Below are positions 4,237 through 6,136 of a stretch of DNA of 6,136 nt, one piece after another. Position 1 is the first letter of the stretch, and each line of letters begins with the position of its first letter. The stretch is from positions 1-6,136 of the forward strand of contig WRER01000056.1 in NCBI GenBank assembly GCA_009779205.1. Reading direction: 5' to 3'. The notes beneath the pieces are model-generated. The model saw only the letters and a list, made by a program, of their open reading frames with translations, was not told where the DNA came from and searched no databases. The stretch is from Methanobacteriota archaeon (GTDB taxonomy: Archaea; Halobacteriota; Methanomicrobia; Methanomicrobiales; Methanospirillaceae). The translations under genes were made by a program, and so were the position numbers.

Positions 4237-4755
4237 TTACAAAGGAACCCTGGAGGAAAGTCGCTTTTCAATATAGGGAACAAGACCACCGAGAGATATA
4301 ATCTCTATCATGCGCTCCGAAAGTGGATACGCCTGGTATGTCACGATCTTTCCCGTTCCATCTTGGATGGTTATTTCTCCTGTTTTGAGCACACATGTGA
4401 TTCTATCTCTCTCATGACAGGCAATATCAGGGACTTCAAACAATGGAAGCGCAATATTCACTGCATTTCTAAAAAATATCCGAGCAAATGATCGTGCAAC
4501 AACTGCCTTCACACCAGCCTTCTGGATCGCGATCGCGGCCTGCTCTCGCGACGAACCACAGCCAAAATTCGTCCCTGCAACGATAATACTGCCTTTCAGG
4601 CGTGTGTGAAGTGTTGAGTCAAGATCTTCAAATACATGATCAGCCCAGATCTGAGCGTCTTTCGTTCGCAGGTAGCGTCCGGCAATAATGAGATCTGTAT
4701 TGATATCGTCTCCAAGACAAATTGCCTCAGCTTGTATTACGTCAGACCCCAACAT
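4237..4755 (-). CDS. aksE: Methanogen homoaconitase small subunit (LeuD/AksE-like)
   Basis: Swivelling small subunit of a heterotetrameric hydro-lyase of the aconitase superfamily. With the large subunit it would isomerise homocitrate through homoaconitate to homoisocitrate, and the longer homologues, for coenzyme B. The 172-aa protein shows GDDINTD (15-21), YLRT (28-31), GCGSSREQA (65-73), then ARSFARIFFRNAVN. From published work on Methanocaldococcus jannaschii MJ1271, the YLRT loop marks homoaconitase, as against isopropylmalate isomerase small subunits. With the aksA-like gene upstream this favours AksE over LeuD. Start: a GTG at 4756-4758 is possible, but the ATG at 4753-4755 sits 7 nt after a GGAGG core and is preferred. 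It overlaps the large-subunit stop by one base (TGATG), implying translational coupling for 1:1 production. LeuD remains the alternative. Confidence 0.85.
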   Translation of the reverse strand: MLGSDVIQAEAICLGDDINTDLIIAGRYLRTKDAQIWADHVFEDLDSTLHTRLKGSIIVAGTNFGCGSSREQAAIAIQKAGVKAVVARSFARIFFRNAVNIALPLFEVPDIACHERDRITCVLKTGEITIQDGTGKIVTYQAYPLSERMIEIISLGGLVPYIEKRLSSRVPL

Positions 4756-5969
4756 CACAAAACCTCCATTGGATCTGCGATTACACCAGCCAAAGCGCTC
4801 ACAGAAGCAGTGGTCACTGATGAAAGGAAGTATGAAGCACCAACACCCATTCTGTTTTTGAAATTCCGGTTTGCAGTTGAAAGTCCGACTTCTCCTTCTC
4901 CAAGAACCCCTTGATGATTACCAAGGCAGGGGCCACATCCGGGCGGAATAATTGTACAACCAGCCTCAACCAGAGTCTCGATAATGCCTGTTCTCAAAGC
5001 TTGCTGATAGATACGGCGCGATGCCGGCGCAACAATCGTTCGAACAGAGACACTCTGTCCTTTCATAATTTCAGCAGCACGCGCCAGATCCTCATATCTC
5101 CCATTTGTACATGTTCCGATAAACACCTGATCCAGTTCAGTATCCGCATGCGTATGCACAGGAACGACAGAATCTACTCGGTGAGGAACTGCAAGAACTG
5201 GAACCATATCATCAAGCACGACATCGAGCTCACAGATATATGAACAATCCTCTGGCTCCTGCTGTTTACAGAGAGTCCCATACGCTGCCATATATGTCTC
5301 AGTCACACTATCAGCATAAAATAGCCCTGTTTTTGCACCGGCTTCTACAGCCATGTTGCTCAGAGTCATCCGCTCGCTCATACCAAGTCCTGCACACCCC
5401 TCTCCGATGAACTCAAGTGCCTGATAGGTGGCTCCATCCATCCCGAGCTTGCCAACATACCACAATGCCAGATCTTTTACCTCCGCGGCCTGTGGAAGGT
5501 GTCCATGAAGATGAATTCCGATACTTTCAGGCACCCGAAACCAGGTCTCTCCAAGCGCCCAGATGCCTGCCATATCAGTCGTACCAACTCCCGTTGAAAA
5601 CGCTCCAAATGCACCAAGTGTGCAGGAATGAGAGTCTGCCCCAACAATGATCTCTCCAGGTGCAACGCGCCCCTCAGCCATGTACTGATGGCAGATGCCT
5701 GCACCGACATCAGAAAAATGAAACTGTTGCTTCTTACAAAAATCACGAAGTTCGCGTTGCAATGTCGCAACCTCAGAGGTGTTTGCCGGGGTATTATGAT
5801 CAAAAATAACATATGTCCTATATGGAGCCTTCACTCCTATTCCGCCCAGCCTATCCCAAACAAGTTTTGTCTGAATGCCAGTACCATCATGAACATACAT
5901 GCGATCGACTTTGCGATCTACATATGTTCCCGCTTCTGCACCTAAAATACGCTCAGATAATGTTGCCAT
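4755..5969 (-). CDS. aksD: Methanogen homoaconitase large subunit (LeuC/AksD-like, [4Fe-4S])
   Basis: Catalytic subunit of a 3-isopropylmalate dehydratase/homoaconitase-type hydro-lyase. The 404-aa protein has VHDGTG (26-31), a DHNTP segment (57-61), GADSHSCTLGAFGAFSTGVG (110-129), and the three cluster-ligating cysteines C287 (GTCTNGR), C345 and C348 (PGCGPCLG). These are all the ligands expected for a substrate-binding [4Fe-4S] cluster. Length is slightly below the usual approximately 420 aa. The ATG at 5967-5969 follows a GAGGGTGAT site and gives a normal MATLSERILG N-terminus. It begins 2 nt after an aksA-like gene and ends in a 1-nt overlap with the small subunit. The superfamily assignment is certain. 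The choice between homoaconitase and isopropylmalate isomerase rests on the small-subunit YLRT motif and on the neighbour. Confidence 0.88.
   Translation of the reverse strand: MATLSERILGAEAGTYVDRKVDRMYVHDGTGIQTKLVWDRLGGIGVKAPYRTYVIFDHNTPANTSEVATLQRELRDFCKKQQFHFSDVGAGICHQYMAEGRVAPGEIIVGADSHSCTLGAFGAFSTGVGTTDMAGIWALGETWFRVPESIGIHLHGHLPQAAEVKDLALWYVGKLGMDGATYQALEFIGEGCAGLGMSERMTLSNMAVEAGAKTGLFYADSVTETYMAAYGTLCKQQEPEDCSYICELDVVLDDMVPVLAVPHRVDSVVPVHTHADTELDQVFIGTCTNGRYEDLARAAEIMKGQSVSVRTIVAPASRRIYQQALRTGIIETLVEAGCTIIPPGCGPCLGNHQGVLGEGEVGLSTANRNFKNRMGVGASYFLSSVTTASVSALAGVIADPMEVL
4761..4767 (-). promoter_or_regulatory. Ribosome binding site for aksE inside aksD
   Basis: GGAGGTT on the minus strand lies within the last codons of aksD (encoding MEV). 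Its spacing to the ATG at 4755 is ideal (7 nt after GGAGG), and too short for the GTG at 4758, so it decides the start. Confidence 0.85.
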
Positions 5970-5971
5970 CT

Positions 5972-6136
5972 TTAATCACCCTCAACTACCTTTTGTATGC
6001 ATCTATGAAGAAATTCAGGAGTGACAGCCCCTTTTCCTTCACAATGCTCCTTAATTTCAGCAAGAATAAAATCGATCTTCTCTTCAGGAACTGAGTGCCC
6101 GGACGCCGAAAGAACATGAATAAGCGCCTTTCGACC
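5972..6136 (-). CDS. aksA: Homocitrate synthase-like protein, C-terminal end (partial)
   Basis: The last 54 codons of a gene that starts beyond the right edge of the window. The visible peptide begins GRKALIHVLSASGHSVPEE and ends VVEGD before a TAA at 5972-5974. It matches the C-terminal helical region of homocitrate/isopropylmalate synthases that lack a regulatory domain. In these a GRHA-like segment is followed by an E-rich helix (here IDFILAEIKEHC) and a V-T-x-E-x-L segment (here AVTPEFL). Such an enzyme condenses acetyl-CoA with 2-oxoglutarate and longer 2-oxoacids. Being 2 nt upstream of aksD, it fits AksA, the first enzyme of coenzyme B side-chain synthesis. The fragment is short, so LeuA or CimA relatives are not excluded. 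Confidence 0.68.
   Translation of the reverse strand, partial: GRKALIHVLSASGHSVPEEKIDFILAEIKEHCEGKGAVTPEFLHRCIQKVVEGD
5975..5983 (-). promoter_or_regulatory. Ribosome binding site for aksD overlapping the aksA end
   Basis: GAGGGTGAT lies in the last three codons of the upstream gene and ends 5 nt before the ATG at 5969, complementary to the 16S rRNA 3' tail. Confidence 0.8.

Noticed and set aside
4150..4491. A 113-codon plus-strand frame spanning the aksE end and the cysteine-rich gene start
   Set aside because: It crosses a promoter region and two real genes on the other strand, and has no supporting motif.
5477..5812. A 111-codon minus-strand reading frame and several plus-strand frames over 4636-6094
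   Set aside because: All overlap the aksD and aksE genes in other frames, show no recognisable domain and lack ribosome binding sites; they are shadows.
1..6136. CRISPR array, insertion sequence, integrase or phage genes
   Set aside because: No regularly spaced repeats, transposase or integrase motifs, or terminal inverted repeats were seen; tRNA-Met has no duplicated 3' end within the window that would mark an attachment site.

Overview
This window reads as a piece of a euryarchaeal methanogen chromosome, most likely Methanomicrobia/Methanomicrobiales-like. The evidence is a Hef (FANCM-type) helicase/nuclease, an Alba chromatin protein, a UPF0147 protein, an elongator tRNA-Met with a bulge-helix-bulge intron, archaeal TATA boxes and GGAGGTGATC-type ribosome binding sites. 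The metabolic marker is an aksA-like/aksD/aksE operon for the 2-oxoacid chain elongation that leads to coenzyme B. The exact genus cannot be read from the sequence. The whole window is compact; the longest gap without a protein gene is the roughly 350 bases from 1686 to 2032, which hold the tRNA, its promoter region and a cluster of hairpins.

Left part (1-1685): the 3' end of hef on +, still carrying helicase motif VI at the window edge; a convergent zinc-ribbon protein of the SSSCA1/autoantigen-p27 family overlapping it by 16 bases; a divergent intergenic region with repeated GTGGTAT words; and a UPF0147 gene whose start must be moved to the ATG at 1410. Middle part (1686-2032): tRNA-Met(CAT) with a 38-nt intron, preceded by a perfect palindrome and followed by an oligo-T tract and a perfect 11-bp hairpin that separates it from the convergent alba gene.

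Right part (2033-6136): everything is on the minus strand and falls into three units read from right to left. (1) aksA-like (partial), aksD, aksE, tightly coupled (2-nt gap, then a 1-nt TGATG overlap) with good ribosome binding sites. (2) Two small cysteine-rich proteins of unknown function, behind a possible leaderless promoter made of a tandem 8-nt repeat, separated by only 2 nt. (3) A 57-aa 2[4Fe-4S] ferredoxin, then aspartate-semialdehyde dehydrogenase (asd), then alba, with its own promoter in front of the ferredoxin.

Functionally, unit 1 makes longer 2-oxoacids from 2-oxoglutarate for coenzyme B; unit 3 couples a low-potential electron carrier to the aspartate-family branch point and ends with a nucleoid protein. 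The least explained part is the small two-gene cysteine-rich unit at 3693-4183.
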